Of a stretch of DNA of 32,398 bases, positions 23,244 through 30,915 are shown piece by piece (the first letter of the stretch is position 1; every line of letters begins with the position of its first letter). The notes below the pieces were generated by a model that searched no databases, had not been told where the DNA came from, and saw only the letters and a list, made by a program, of their open reading frames with translations. The DNA is from JBKHJA01 sp046538375 (GTDB lineage Bacteria; Acidobacteriota; Aminicenantia; Aminicenantales; Aminicenantaceae), in assembly GCA_046538375.1 (NCBI GenBank), contig JBKHJA010000020.1, positions 1 through 32,398 of the forward strand, written 5' to 3'. The position numbers and the translations under genes were made by a program.

Positions 23244-25418
23244 TCAGGGTTGGCGTCTGTTTTTTCCGGCGGCCGCAGCATTTTGCTCCATGACCCTGGC
23301 AAAGAGTTCGGCGGTATGGAATGCCTTAAAAGCATTCTCTCCTTCCTTTAATCCAGCCCGGAGCTGAAAAAGACAGCCAGGGCAGTCAGTGGCTACCAAA
23401 GGGTGCTTATTTTTTTCGATTATTTGTTTTTTCTTTTCCCATAACCGGGCCGAAATATCGGGGTTTTTTAAGGAAAATACCCCGCAGAAGCCGCAGCAGG
23501 CCAGAGGGTCTTCTTCCACCTTGGGTTTAAAGCCCAGCCGCCGCAGCACTTTTTCCGGTTCTCCTCTTAACTCCAAACAGTTTACATAATGGCAGGGATA
23601 GTGATAATAGATTTCCTCAGGAGAAGGGTGGATTTTCTTTTCAGGGACATAGTGTTTCTTGGAGATAAATTCTGTAAAGTCGAATATTTTGTCTATCCAC
23701 ACCCTGGCTTTTGGTTCGAGCTGGGGATAGTTTTTTTTCAGCATGGCATTCCCGGTGGGACAAACAGTCAGAATGAAGTCAGGATTTTCTCTCTCCAAAG
23801 ATTTTATGTTTTTTAAGGCCAGCTTCTTTACCGCTTTTTTATCTCCCAGATGATAACCGGGAGCCCCGCAGCAGGATTGGTCTGCAGGTGACACCACTTG
23901 AAATCCTAAGGAAGAGAGGCTGGTCAAGATGCTTTCTCTAATTTCAGGAAAAAAGAATTTGACCAGGCATCCTTCGAACAGATAAATTTTTTCTCCATTT
24001 TTTCCCTTGGCTGGAGGAGGTTTTTTGATATGGAAAGCCGGGATAAACTTGTTCCTGGTCTGCTTGAAGGGAAGATTCTTCAAATAATGGTCTTCTTTCC
24101 ATAAAGACTGAAGCCAGCTGAGAATTTTTGTCCCCGCTTGAGAGAAAGCTTTATGACTAAACCCAGCAGAGACTACCTTTTCCCATAAGCTGGGTCCCTT
24201 TTGACTCTTGAGCTTCAGGATAAGCTCGCTGGTGGGAACACCCACCGGACAGAATTCCTGGCATTTTTTACAGTGTGCACAGAAGTCGAGCAGGCCGGAA
24301 GCTTTTCTTGCGGATTCGGTCACCGCCGTAAGAAGGGTTCCGATTCCTCCAGGGTAAACCGGACCACCGAACACATGGCCGCCAATGGACTGAAAAACCG
24401 GACACACAAGCATGCACCCCCCGCATTTCAAGCAGTAGAGAATTTTATCCAGATCCTTATCCTGACTGAGATGGAGCCGCTGGTTATCCAGGATGATGAT
24501 GTGCACTTCCTGGGGGCCGTGAACCCCTATCACCAGTTCTTTTTCTATATCGGTGGTGCGGCTGGGTCCGGTGATGAAAGAGACGTAGGAGGTTAACTTC
24601 GTTCCTGCGGAAGCCACTGTCAGAGCTTTTATAAGGGAAGCAGCCTGCTCTAGAGTTTCTACAAATTTTTCTGTACTCACCAAGGCGATATGGACGGGGG
24701 GCAGAGATGTCACCAGACGCGCATTCCCCTCATTGCTGATGATGGCTAAAGTTCCTGATTCGGCTATGGCCAAATTGGCCCCGGAAATTCCTATGTCAGC
24801 GTCTGTGAAAATCTTCCTCATCTGCTGGCGGACATGCTTGACCATTTCTTCGGTACGGGGGGGGATTTTCTGGTGAAGATGGCGGCTGAGAATCTCGGCC
24901 ACTTCCTGCTTGGTTTTATGAAGGGCCGGAGCAGTGATATGAGAAGGTCTCTCTTCTGCCAATTGGATGATCCATTCCCCCAGATCTGTTTCCACCACTC
25001 TGTACCCCTTCTTTTCCAGATATCTGTTGAGCCCTATTTCCTCGCTGACCATGGACTTGGATTTAACCAGGAGCTTGGCTTTTTTCTGGCGGGCGATCTT
25101 TTCTATCTGGGAAAGAGCCTGGGCAGGAGTGGAGGCGAAGTATACCCTGGCTCCAGCTTTATGGGCTTCCTGGGTGAATTTTTTTATGAGTTGAGGAAGC
25201 TTTTTTACACATTCTTCCCTTATGGATTTGGCTTTAGCTTTATATTCCTGCCAGGGAATTTCGTTTTTTGTCTTATCGAATTTTTTAAAATGATGGGAGG
25301 AGGCCCGTCCCAAAGCCTTCTGGAGATTTTTATCCTGGAGGGCTTTTTTTACTTTTCTCTTTTTCCACATCTGGTTGAGAAAACTCCCATACTCTTCTTG
25401 AAAAAAATTTTCCTGCAC
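23244..25418 (-). CDS. LutB-LutA-like iron-sulfur fusion protein
   Basis: A 724-residue fusion of two proteins that are separate in the lactate-oxidising LutABC (LldEFG) complex. Residues about 50-310 are a LUD domain (GISGANLAIAESGTLAIISN, FITGPSRTTDIEKELVIGVHGP). Two 4Fe-4S motifs follow: CLKCGGCMLVCP (329-340) and CAHCKKCQEFCP (380-391). The C-terminal part from about 478 is a double CCG domain (SCCGAPGY at 515, ACCGFCGVF at 640, DCPGC at 678), the LutA half. It likely moves electrons from a 2-hydroxy acid. No LutC or lactate permease is adjacent. The start is GTG directly after the ftsK stop (TGAGTG), so the two are probably coupled. Confidence 0.88.
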   Translation of the reverse strand: MQENFFQEEYGSFLNQMWKKRKVKKALQDKNLQKALGRASSHHFKKFDKTKNEIPWQEYKAKAKSIREECVKKLPQLIKKFTQEAHKAGARVYFASTPAQALSQIEKIARQKKAKLLVKSKSMVSEEIGLNRYLEKKGYRVVETDLGEWIIQLAEERPSHITAPALHKTKQEVAEILSRHLHQKIPPRTEEMVKHVRQQMRKIFTDADIGISGANLAIAESGTLAIISNEGNARLVTSLPPVHIALVSTEKFVETLEQAASLIKALTVASAGTKLTSYVSFITGPSRTTDIEKELVIGVHGPQEVHIIILDNQRLHLSQDKDLDKILYCLKCGGCMLVCPVFQSIGGHVFGGPVYPGGIGTLLTAVTESARKASGLLDFCAHCKKCQEFCPVGVPTSELILKLKSQKGPSLWEKVVSAGFSHKAFSQAGTKILSWLQSLWKEDHYLKNLPFKQTRNKFIPAFHIKKPPPAKGKNGEKIYLFEGCLVKFFFPEIRESILTSLSSLGFQVVSPADQSCCGAPGYHLGDKKAVKKLALKNIKSLERENPDFILTVCPTGNAMLKKNYPQLEPKARVWIDKIFDFTEFISKKHYVPEKKIHPSPEEIYYHYPCHYVNCLELRGEPEKVLRRLGFKPKVEEDPLACCGFCGVFSLKNPDISARLWEKKKQIIEKNKHPLVATDCPGCLFQLRAGLKEGENAFKAFHTAELFARVMEQNAAAAGKNRRQP

Positions 25419-27695
25419 TCATCTTGACAAATATTGTTTGGGATCCACCAAGATTTCTCTGGGTTTGCTTCCTTCTGAAGGTCCCACTATTCCTTCCTGT
25501 TCCATCTGATCAATGATCCTGGCCGCCCGGGCATAGCCCAGCTTAAGCTTTCTCTGAAGATAGGAAGCAGAGGCTTGACCGGTGAGGAGGACCAGCTCCA
25601 CAGCCTTATCAAAAAGGTCGTCTCTTTCTTCCGATTCCATCTCTACCTGGACAGAAGTTTTTCTGAGGACATCCACGATTCTTTCATCATAGCTGGGCTT
25701 TCCCTGCTCCTTTATGAAATTGACCAGTCTGGTGATTTCAGGAAGGGAGATGTAGGAACAGTGCAGTCGTTTGAGGCGGGGATAATTGGGAGGCATAAAC
25801 AGCATATCTCCCAGGCCCAGAAGCTTCTCTGCCCCAGCGGTATCGATGATGATGCGGGAATCCACTTTTGAAGGAACCCGGAAGGAAATCCTGCTGGAAA
25901 AGTTATTCTTGATGGTCCCGGTGATGACATCTATAGAGGGCCTTTGGGTGGCCATCACCAGATGAATACCCACTGCCCGGGCCAGTTGGGCCAGACGAGC
26001 GATGCAGTATTCCACTTCCTGGGCGCCGATCATCATCAGTTCAGCCAATTCATCGATGATGATGACCAGGTAAGGCAGGGGTTTGAGCTTTTCTTTTTCC
26101 TCGGCGGTAAGGCGTCCTTTTCTTTCTTTGAGAATTTTTTTCACCTGGCGGTTGTACTGCTCGATGTTTCTCACTCTCAGAGAGCCCAGTTTCTGGTAGC
26201 GTTGTTCCATTTTTTTTATGGTGTCCAGAAGTATGGCCCCTGATTTTTTCGCATCTCTGATCACCGGACTGAGAAGATGGGGGATGCCGTCGTAATGAGC
26301 AAATTCTAATCGTTTGGGATCGATAAGGATAAGCTTGACTTCCTCGGGTGTGGCCTTGTACAGGATGCTGGCGATGAGAACATTCAGGGCCACACTCTTC
26401 CCTGTTCCGGTAGCTCCGGCGATGAGCAGATGAGGCATGATGGATAAATCCGTGATATAGACTTCGCCGTGGATGCTTTTTCCCAGAGCGAAAGTGAGTT
26501 TGGAGGGAGATTTGATGAATTTTTCTGATTGAATGATATCTCTTATCTTGATGATCTCCCTTTTGTTGTTGGGAACCTCCACACCCAGGGTGGATTTTCC
26601 TGGTATTCTCTGAATCCTGACCGCTTCTGCCCCTAAAGCCAGAGAAAGGTCTTCTGTGAGGTTGGCAACCTGGCTGACCTTTATTCCTGGATAGGGATAG
26701 AACTCATAGGTGGTGACCACTGGTCCGGGATGGTATTCTCTGACTTCCCCCTCCACCCGGAATTCTTTGAGTTTTTCTTCGATCCGCTGTTTTTTTTCAT
26801 AAAGTTCATCTTTGTCTATTTTTTCAGCGGTCTTTCCGGGATCCAGCAGGTTAAGGGGCGGAAAATGATAGTCTCCCTTTTTTTCCATCTCTGGAAAAAG
26901 GAGTCTTTCAGCCGAAGTTTGTTTTTCAGAGGAAGATGGAACAGGCTCCACCTTCACCTCTTTTTTAGCCTCTTTTTTCTTCTTTTTTTCTTTTTTATCC
27001 TTACCCACTCCCAAGGAGGTAGAATATTTTTCTATCACTTTTTTTCGCATTTTCTCCCGCTGTTTGTCCCTCTGGTAGCGGGTGATTTTGATCCTTATTT
27101 CTTTGAACAGGAAGCCGGGCAGACGGATGAAGAACCCGAAGAATTTTTCTAAGGAAACTTCAGTGGAGAGAAGGAAAAAAAGAACCAGAAAGCCCAGGAG
27201 AATAAGAGAAGAACCTATGGAGTTAAAATAGCGAATCAGAAAAGAACACAGCAGAGTGCCCATAATCCCACCTGCTTGAATTTCTGTTCCTCCCCAGGCA
27301 AAGCTTTCAAAGAGCATAAACAGCAGAGCGCTGAACATGAGAATAAACATAAGAGAAGAAGCTGTTTTGAGAATAAGGCGTTCCCCTGGAAAGAAAACTC
27401 CGAATCCCAGGTAGATTAGAGCCAGCGGGAGGAGGAATGCCCCGAATCCTAGAAATTGAAGAAGAGCTTCTGAAAGCGATGCTCCTGCTCGACCGGCATA
27501 ATTGTGGACTTTTTGTTGAGGAGGAGTGATATTAGCCCAAGAAGGATCTTTGGAGTCATAACTGATAAGACTGAGAGAGATAAAAATGGCCAGGAAGACA
27601 AAAAGGAGAGCTATGACCTCAGGAACTTTGATTCTTTTTTTTCTTTTGGATTGAGGGGAGGAGGAATGGGCCGTCTTTTTAATTTTCCTTCTCAT
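25419..27695 (-). CDS. ftsK: DNA translocase FtsK/SpoIIIE
   Basis: A 758-residue protein that pumps chromosome ends across the division septum. Four to five membrane segments fill residues about 25-195. A Lys/Glu-rich linker (about 205-260) is short, as in many non-proteobacterial members. The alpha/beta motor starts near 290 and has Walker A GATGTGKS at about 427-434, LILIDPKRLEFAHYDGIPHL, VIIIDELAELMM and ATQRPSIDVITG. The last 70 residues are the gamma winged helix (ASYLQRKLKLGYARAARIIDQME) that reads KOPS-type sites. The ATG at 27695 is chosen over a TTG one codon earlier, and a strong promoter lies seven bases before it. Confidence 0.95.
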   Translation of the reverse strand: MRRKIKKTAHSSSPQSKRKKRIKVPEVIALLFVFLAIFISLSLISYDSKDPSWANITPPQQKVHNYAGRAGASLSEALLQFLGFGAFLLPLALIYLGFGVFFPGERLILKTASSLMFILMFSALLFMLFESFAWGGTEIQAGGIMGTLLCSFLIRYFNSIGSSLILLGFLVLFFLLSTEVSLEKFFGFFIRLPGFLFKEIRIKITRYQRDKQREKMRKKVIEKYSTSLGVGKDKKEKKKKKEAKKEVKVEPVPSSSEKQTSAERLLFPEMEKKGDYHFPPLNLLDPGKTAEKIDKDELYEKKQRIEEKLKEFRVEGEVREYHPGPVVTTYEFYPYPGIKVSQVANLTEDLSLALGAEAVRIQRIPGKSTLGVEVPNNKREIIKIRDIIQSEKFIKSPSKLTFALGKSIHGEVYITDLSIMPHLLIAGATGTGKSVALNVLIASILYKATPEEVKLILIDPKRLEFAHYDGIPHLLSPVIRDAKKSGAILLDTIKKMEQRYQKLGSLRVRNIEQYNRQVKKILKERKGRLTAEEKEKLKPLPYLVIIIDELAELMMIGAQEVEYCIARLAQLARAVGIHLVMATQRPSIDVITGTIKNNFSSRISFRVPSKVDSRIIIDTAGAEKLLGLGDMLFMPPNYPRLKRLHCSYISLPEITRLVNFIKEQGKPSYDERIVDVLRKTSVQVEMESEERDDLFDKAVELVLLTGQASASYLQRKLKLGYARAARIIDQMEQEGIVGPSEGSKPREILVDPKQYLSR

Positions 27696-27702
27696 CAAAC
27701 AA

Positions 27703-27731
27703 ATTATAGCACAATTGCCTTTTTTTCCTAA
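27703..27731 (-). promoter_or_regulatory. Extended -10 promoter of ftsK, predicted leaderless
   Basis: On the minus strand a perfect TATAAT (27703-27708) preceded by TGC, the extended -10 motif, with a weak -35 TTAGGA (27726-27731) at 17 bases. Seven bases lie between the -10 and the ATG at 27695, so transcription should begin one base before the start codon. Confidence 0.6.
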
Positions 27732-27766
27732 ACAAACACAGGGGATGATGTAAACAATTGAAGATT

Positions 27767-28078
27767 TCCCAAAGTGACGTGATTGTAAGGAAGATAGGAT
27801 TAATGTTGGAGGATAAATGTCGGAGCGGCATTTCAGATTTAGCCTTTCCGAGTGGGTTTCCGAGGGAATCCGGCGAAGCCGGAGCCGAGGACTGTTTGAG
27901 CAGTGGAAGGATATGGTGAAGAGAGAATAAGCCGTAGACGGAATGAGGAGAATAGAACGAGTGTGCGCAGTTCCGCAGGCCCGAGGAAAACCAGGAGGAA
28001 ATGGCGTTAATAATCTGAACTAGAGCGGAGACATTTTCCTCCAACATTTCACCTCTTTTATATTACATCACTTTGGGA
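27767..28078. repeat. Palindromic element B (312 bp)
   Basis: It occupies most of the 430-base gap between ftsK and ksgA, where no gene is seen. The ends are TCCCAAAGTGACGTGAT and, inverted, TCCCAAAGTGATGTAAT. Inside, both arms carry AATGTTGGAGGA, then AAATGTC, then CAGATT in the same order, giving imperfect arms of about 80 bases. The core holds a perfect hairpin CCGGC-GAA-GCCGG (27870-27882) and GC-rich blocks such as CCGAGG, in contrast to the AT-rich ends. It shares its ends and an AGGAAAATGTCTCC block (minus strand, 28028-28040) with element A. The form fits a MITE-like element or a structured RNA closed by a long stem. Confidence 0.6.
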
Positions 28079-28128
28079 CAAAGCCAAACAATTTCACAGG
28101 ATTTAAAATCGAATGGCCATGATACCGT

Positions 28129-28965
28129 TCATCCGTCCGATTTCCTGGCGGAATGGCCACTGCTTTGGGGATAGAAGAAGTTAAAAAGGGAGACAAACTT
28201 GGAGATGGAAAGCTGTTCAGGACGGAGATGGGATTCAATCTGGTATTTTTGGAAGGCTTCCTCCACAAGAGAGGAGGGAAAGTGGAGCATTTTCAGGTTG
28301 TTGAGAAGCATTTTTCTTCTGTGCCGGAAGGCGCCTTTGAGAAAATTCAGAAAGAGCTGATCGTTTTTAACCGGGAAAAGCGGGCTGCTTCTCTTTTTTA
28401 GAGAAATAAGAGCTGAATCAACTTGAGGCGGAGGAGAGAAAGACCGCGGAGGAACGGTGAAATGGGTTTTTGTGAAAAAGTAAATCTGGAAGAGGATAGA
28501 GAGGGGAGCATACTTTTTGGTTCCAGGTTCAGCATCTATCCTTTCGGCCACCTCCTTCTGGAGGAGAAACACACACCATGAGAAAAGACCTCTGTGGTCA
28601 AAGAGCTTGAAGAGAAGAGGGGATGAAATAGAATAGGGGAGGTTTCCCACCAGTTTGGCATTGTTGAAAAAATGTTTTTCTTTCTCCACCAGCTCCCGGA
28701 AATCTATTTTTAATACATCTTCTCTGAGAATGACCAGGTGGGGAAGTTTTTTTCTTTCGAGAAAAGGGATGAATGATTTTTCTTTTTCAACGGCTATGAT
28801 TTTTCCGGCTTTTTTGGCTAAGGGGAAGGTCAGGGCTCCCTTTCCTGCTCCGATTTCTATGATCAGGTCTTGTTTGCAGGGATGGATTGCTGTGACTATT
28901 TTCCGAAGGACCTTACGGTCAACCAGAAAATGCTGGCCGTAGGCTTTTCTTTTCCCTTTGTTCAT
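28129..28965 (-). CDS. ksgA: 16S rRNA dimethyladenosine transferase KsgA
   Basis: A 278-residue RsmA/KsgA methyltransferase, which dimethylates two adjacent adenines near the 3' end of 16S rRNA during small-subunit assembly. Motifs: KAYGQHFLVDRKVLRKIV at the start, the SAM loop IEIGAGKGALTFPL (about 37), EDVLKIDF, the catalytic NLPYSISSPLLFKL (about 104) and PPRSFSPPPQVDSALISL. The C-terminal helical domain runs to NFFYP, with a short tail. The ATG lies four bases after the stop of the glycosyltransferase gene, so they form one operon. Confidence 0.95.
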   Translation of the reverse strand: MNKGKRKAYGQHFLVDRKVLRKIVTAIHPCKQDLIIEIGAGKGALTFPLAKKAGKIIAVEKEKSFIPFLERKKLPHLVILREDVLKIDFRELVEKEKHFFNNAKLVGNLPYSISSPLLFKLFDHRGLFSWCVFLLQKEVAERIDAEPGTKKYAPLSILFQIYFFTKTHFTVPPRSFSPPPQVDSALISLKKRSSPLFPVKNDQLFLNFLKGAFRHRRKMLLNNLKMLHFPSSLVEEAFQKYQIESHLRPEQLSISKFVSLFNFFYPQSSGHSARKSDG

Positions 28966-28969
28966 GAAA

Positions 28970-29701
28970 TCAAGAATGTGGAGGAAACGAGGAGGACAAT
29001 TTTTTGAGTTTCCAGTTAAAAATCAAGGTTTCCACCAGCAGGCAGAAGGTGAGTTTCGTCTCCCCTCCGGCTCTGTTTTTGAAGGTGATGGGGATTTCTT
29101 TTATTTTAAAACCGAAGTTGTGGGTCTTGTACAGGATTTCCTGCACGATAGAAGGCCCAGAAGATTTGAGGCTGTCCAGATCGATTTTTTCGAGAACTTC
29201 TCTTCTGAAGCATCGAAATCCCGAAGATGCATCTCTGACCGGAATCTTGAGATAGATTCGGATGAACTGGCTGACCGCAAAGGTGATGAATCTTCTGGGC
29301 AGGTTCCGGTTGATGTCTTTTCCCCCTTTGACAAACCTCGAACCTATGACCAGGTCGTTCCGGCGGGCTTCGCTCAAAAGATGAGGAATCTCTTCTGGCT
29401 GGTGGGAGAAATCTGCATCCATTTCTATGATGTAATCCGGGTTTAACTTTAATGCTTCTTTGAATCCTTCAATCCCCGCCTTGCCTCTCCCTCTCCTGCC
29501 TTCCCTGGTGAGGAGGGAAATGTTTTTTTCAGATTGAGCCAAAGAGGACACCACCTCTCCTGTCCCGTCAGGAGAGTGGTCATCCACCACCAGGACAGAA
29601 AGGCTCTGTTTTAGGTTCAGGCTCAAAATTTTTGATAAAAGCCTGAGGATATTTTCCTTTTCGTTATAAGTGGGGATAACCACCACTGCTCTTTCTCTCA
29701 T
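28970..29701 (-). CDS. Polyprenol-phosphate mannosyltransferase-like GT2
   Basis: A 243-residue family 2 glycosyltransferase of the dolichol-phosphate mannose synthase type. Motifs: VVVIPTYNEKENI, VLVVDDHSPDGTGEV, RGRGKAGIEGFKEAL, the DxD site in EMDADFSHQPEEI, and VIGSRFVKGG. ASSGFRCFRREVLEKID and IKEIPITFKNRAGGETKL match the acceptor-loop region of this family. It lacks the extra membrane domain of some members. It probably transfers a sugar from a nucleotide donor to a lipid phosphate on the cytoplasmic face. It lies between the GT9 gene (15-base gap) and ksgA (four-base gap). Confidence 0.85.
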   Translation of the reverse strand: MRERAVVVIPTYNEKENILRLLSKILSLNLKQSLSVLVVDDHSPDGTGEVVSSLAQSEKNISLLTREGRRGRGKAGIEGFKEALKLNPDYIIEMDADFSHQPEEIPHLLSEARRNDLVIGSRFVKGGKDINRNLPRRFITFAVSQFIRIYLKIPVRDASSGFRCFRREVLEKIDLDSLKSSGPSIVQEILYKTHNFGFKIKEIPITFKNRAGGETKLTFCLLVETLIFNWKLKKLSSSFPPHS

Positions 29702-29716
29702 CTCTTCTCACATGAA

Positions 29717-30811
29717 TTATATTAGTTTGATGATTTCCTCGTATACCTGGTGAGGATGGATAGCCTTCATGCAGTCCATTTCCCGGCAGGTTGCTTTGTA
29801 GCAGGGAGAACAGGAAACACCGGCAAATATCTTCCTGCCTCTGCCGTAAAGTTCTATTTCCTGAGGGCAGGTGGGTCCGAAAAGGGCCACCACTTTTTTA
29901 TTCAAGGCAATGGCCATATGCATGGCCAATGAGTCAGAGCTGACCACCAGATCAAGAAAGGAGACAAATCCGGCAAATTCCCTCAACGTGTTGTGGCTTC
30001 CTGTATTGTAAACCCGGCTGGAAGCGTTATTTTCCAGCCAACTGTTTATGTTTTGTTCTTTTTCACCGCCCAGCAGAAAAACAGCGGCCTCCTGCTTTTC
30101 CAGCAGAAGGTTGATGAGCTCGAGAAAATTTTCCCGGGGCCATCTTTTTGTTTCAAATTTCGAACCCGCACCAGTGTTCACCCCGATCCAGAGCTGTTCT
30201 TTTTTCAGTTTATTCCTTCTGATGTAAGCACGCGCTTTTTTTCTGTCCTCTTTCACCACATGGAAAACATACCCATCCTCCCTGTAATCCAGCTCACAGG
30301 CTTGATAGATGATGTCTTGGTAGGTTTTTTTGTTTTTGAAAAATTTTAAGTGATCATCAACTCCCAATTGATAAGCGTATTCACTGGCTTTGTTGAAAAC
30401 AGTCAGATGACCATGGGAATTGATGCCAAAGCCGAACTTCTGGCTGCTACGGAGAAGGGTGGCCAAAGAGATGGACTGGATTTCTTTATCCAGGGAAATG
30501 AGAACTTGATATTCTTCTACCAGAAATCTCCACACCTGCTCCCAGCAGAAGGGAATGATTCTGTCGATGAGAGGATTGTGAAGGAGAAGATCAACACTTT
30601 CTTCATCCACCAGCCAGGTGATGTGGCTCTTTGGATATTTTCTCTTCAATCCAGGAAGAAGAGCTGTTGTTCTCAACACATCCCCCATGGCCCTCCCTTT
30701 GATGATCAGGATCTTCTCAGGAAAGGGAGTGTAGTGAGGGCACCGCTCGCACCGCCGGTTGAAACGGCAGGGCTTTTCTCCTCTGAAATAGATGCAGTCG
30801 TTTTTTATCAT
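29717..30811 (-). CDS. Glycosyltransferase family 9 (heptosyltransferase-like) with Cys-rich N-terminus
   Basis: A 364-residue GT9 protein, the family of lipopolysaccharide heptosyltransferases. The GT-B fold begins ILIIKGRAMGDVLRTTALLPGLKRKYP, with the donor side at WIGVNTGAGSKFETKRWPRENFLELI, VFLLGGEKEQN, VVSSDSLAMHMAIALNKKVVALFGPT. Before the fold stands a 30-residue extension with four cysteines (C6, C15, C21, C24), a pattern that could hold a metal, and a second Cys group near the end (SCSPCYKATCREMDC). The substrate is not known. GGGA lies close before the ATG, and the 104 bases up to the symporter stop hold no clear promoter or terminator. Confidence 0.85.
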   Translation of the reverse strand: MIKNDCIYFRGEKPCRFNRRCERCPHYTPFPEKILIIKGRAMGDVLRTTALLPGLKRKYPKSHITWLVDEESVDLLLHNPLIDRIIPFCWEQVWRFLVEEYQVLISLDKEIQSISLATLLRSSQKFGFGINSHGHLTVFNKASEYAYQLGVDDHLKFFKNKKTYQDIIYQACELDYREDGYVFHVVKEDRKKARAYIRRNKLKKEQLWIGVNTGAGSKFETKRWPRENFLELINLLLEKQEAAVFLLGGEKEQNINSWLENNASSRVYNTGSHNTLREFAGFVSFLDLVVSSDSLAMHMAIALNKKVVALFGPTCPQEIELYGRGRKIFAGVSCSPCYKATCREMDCMKAIHPHQVYEEIIKLI

Positions 30812-30915
30812 TAAATCCCGTTCATGCTGCCCGGCCGAAGTCCGTTCTCAGAAACCGAATATTGAAGTTGAGTATTTTAAAGATTTTAATGAATATAAGC
30901 GTTGGCAGCGGGGAT

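Noticed and set aside
27767..28078. tRNA or group I/II intron in the ftsK-ksgA gap
   Set aside because: No cloverleaf, no domain V-like hairpin and no intron protein are visible; the inverted-repeat description fits better.
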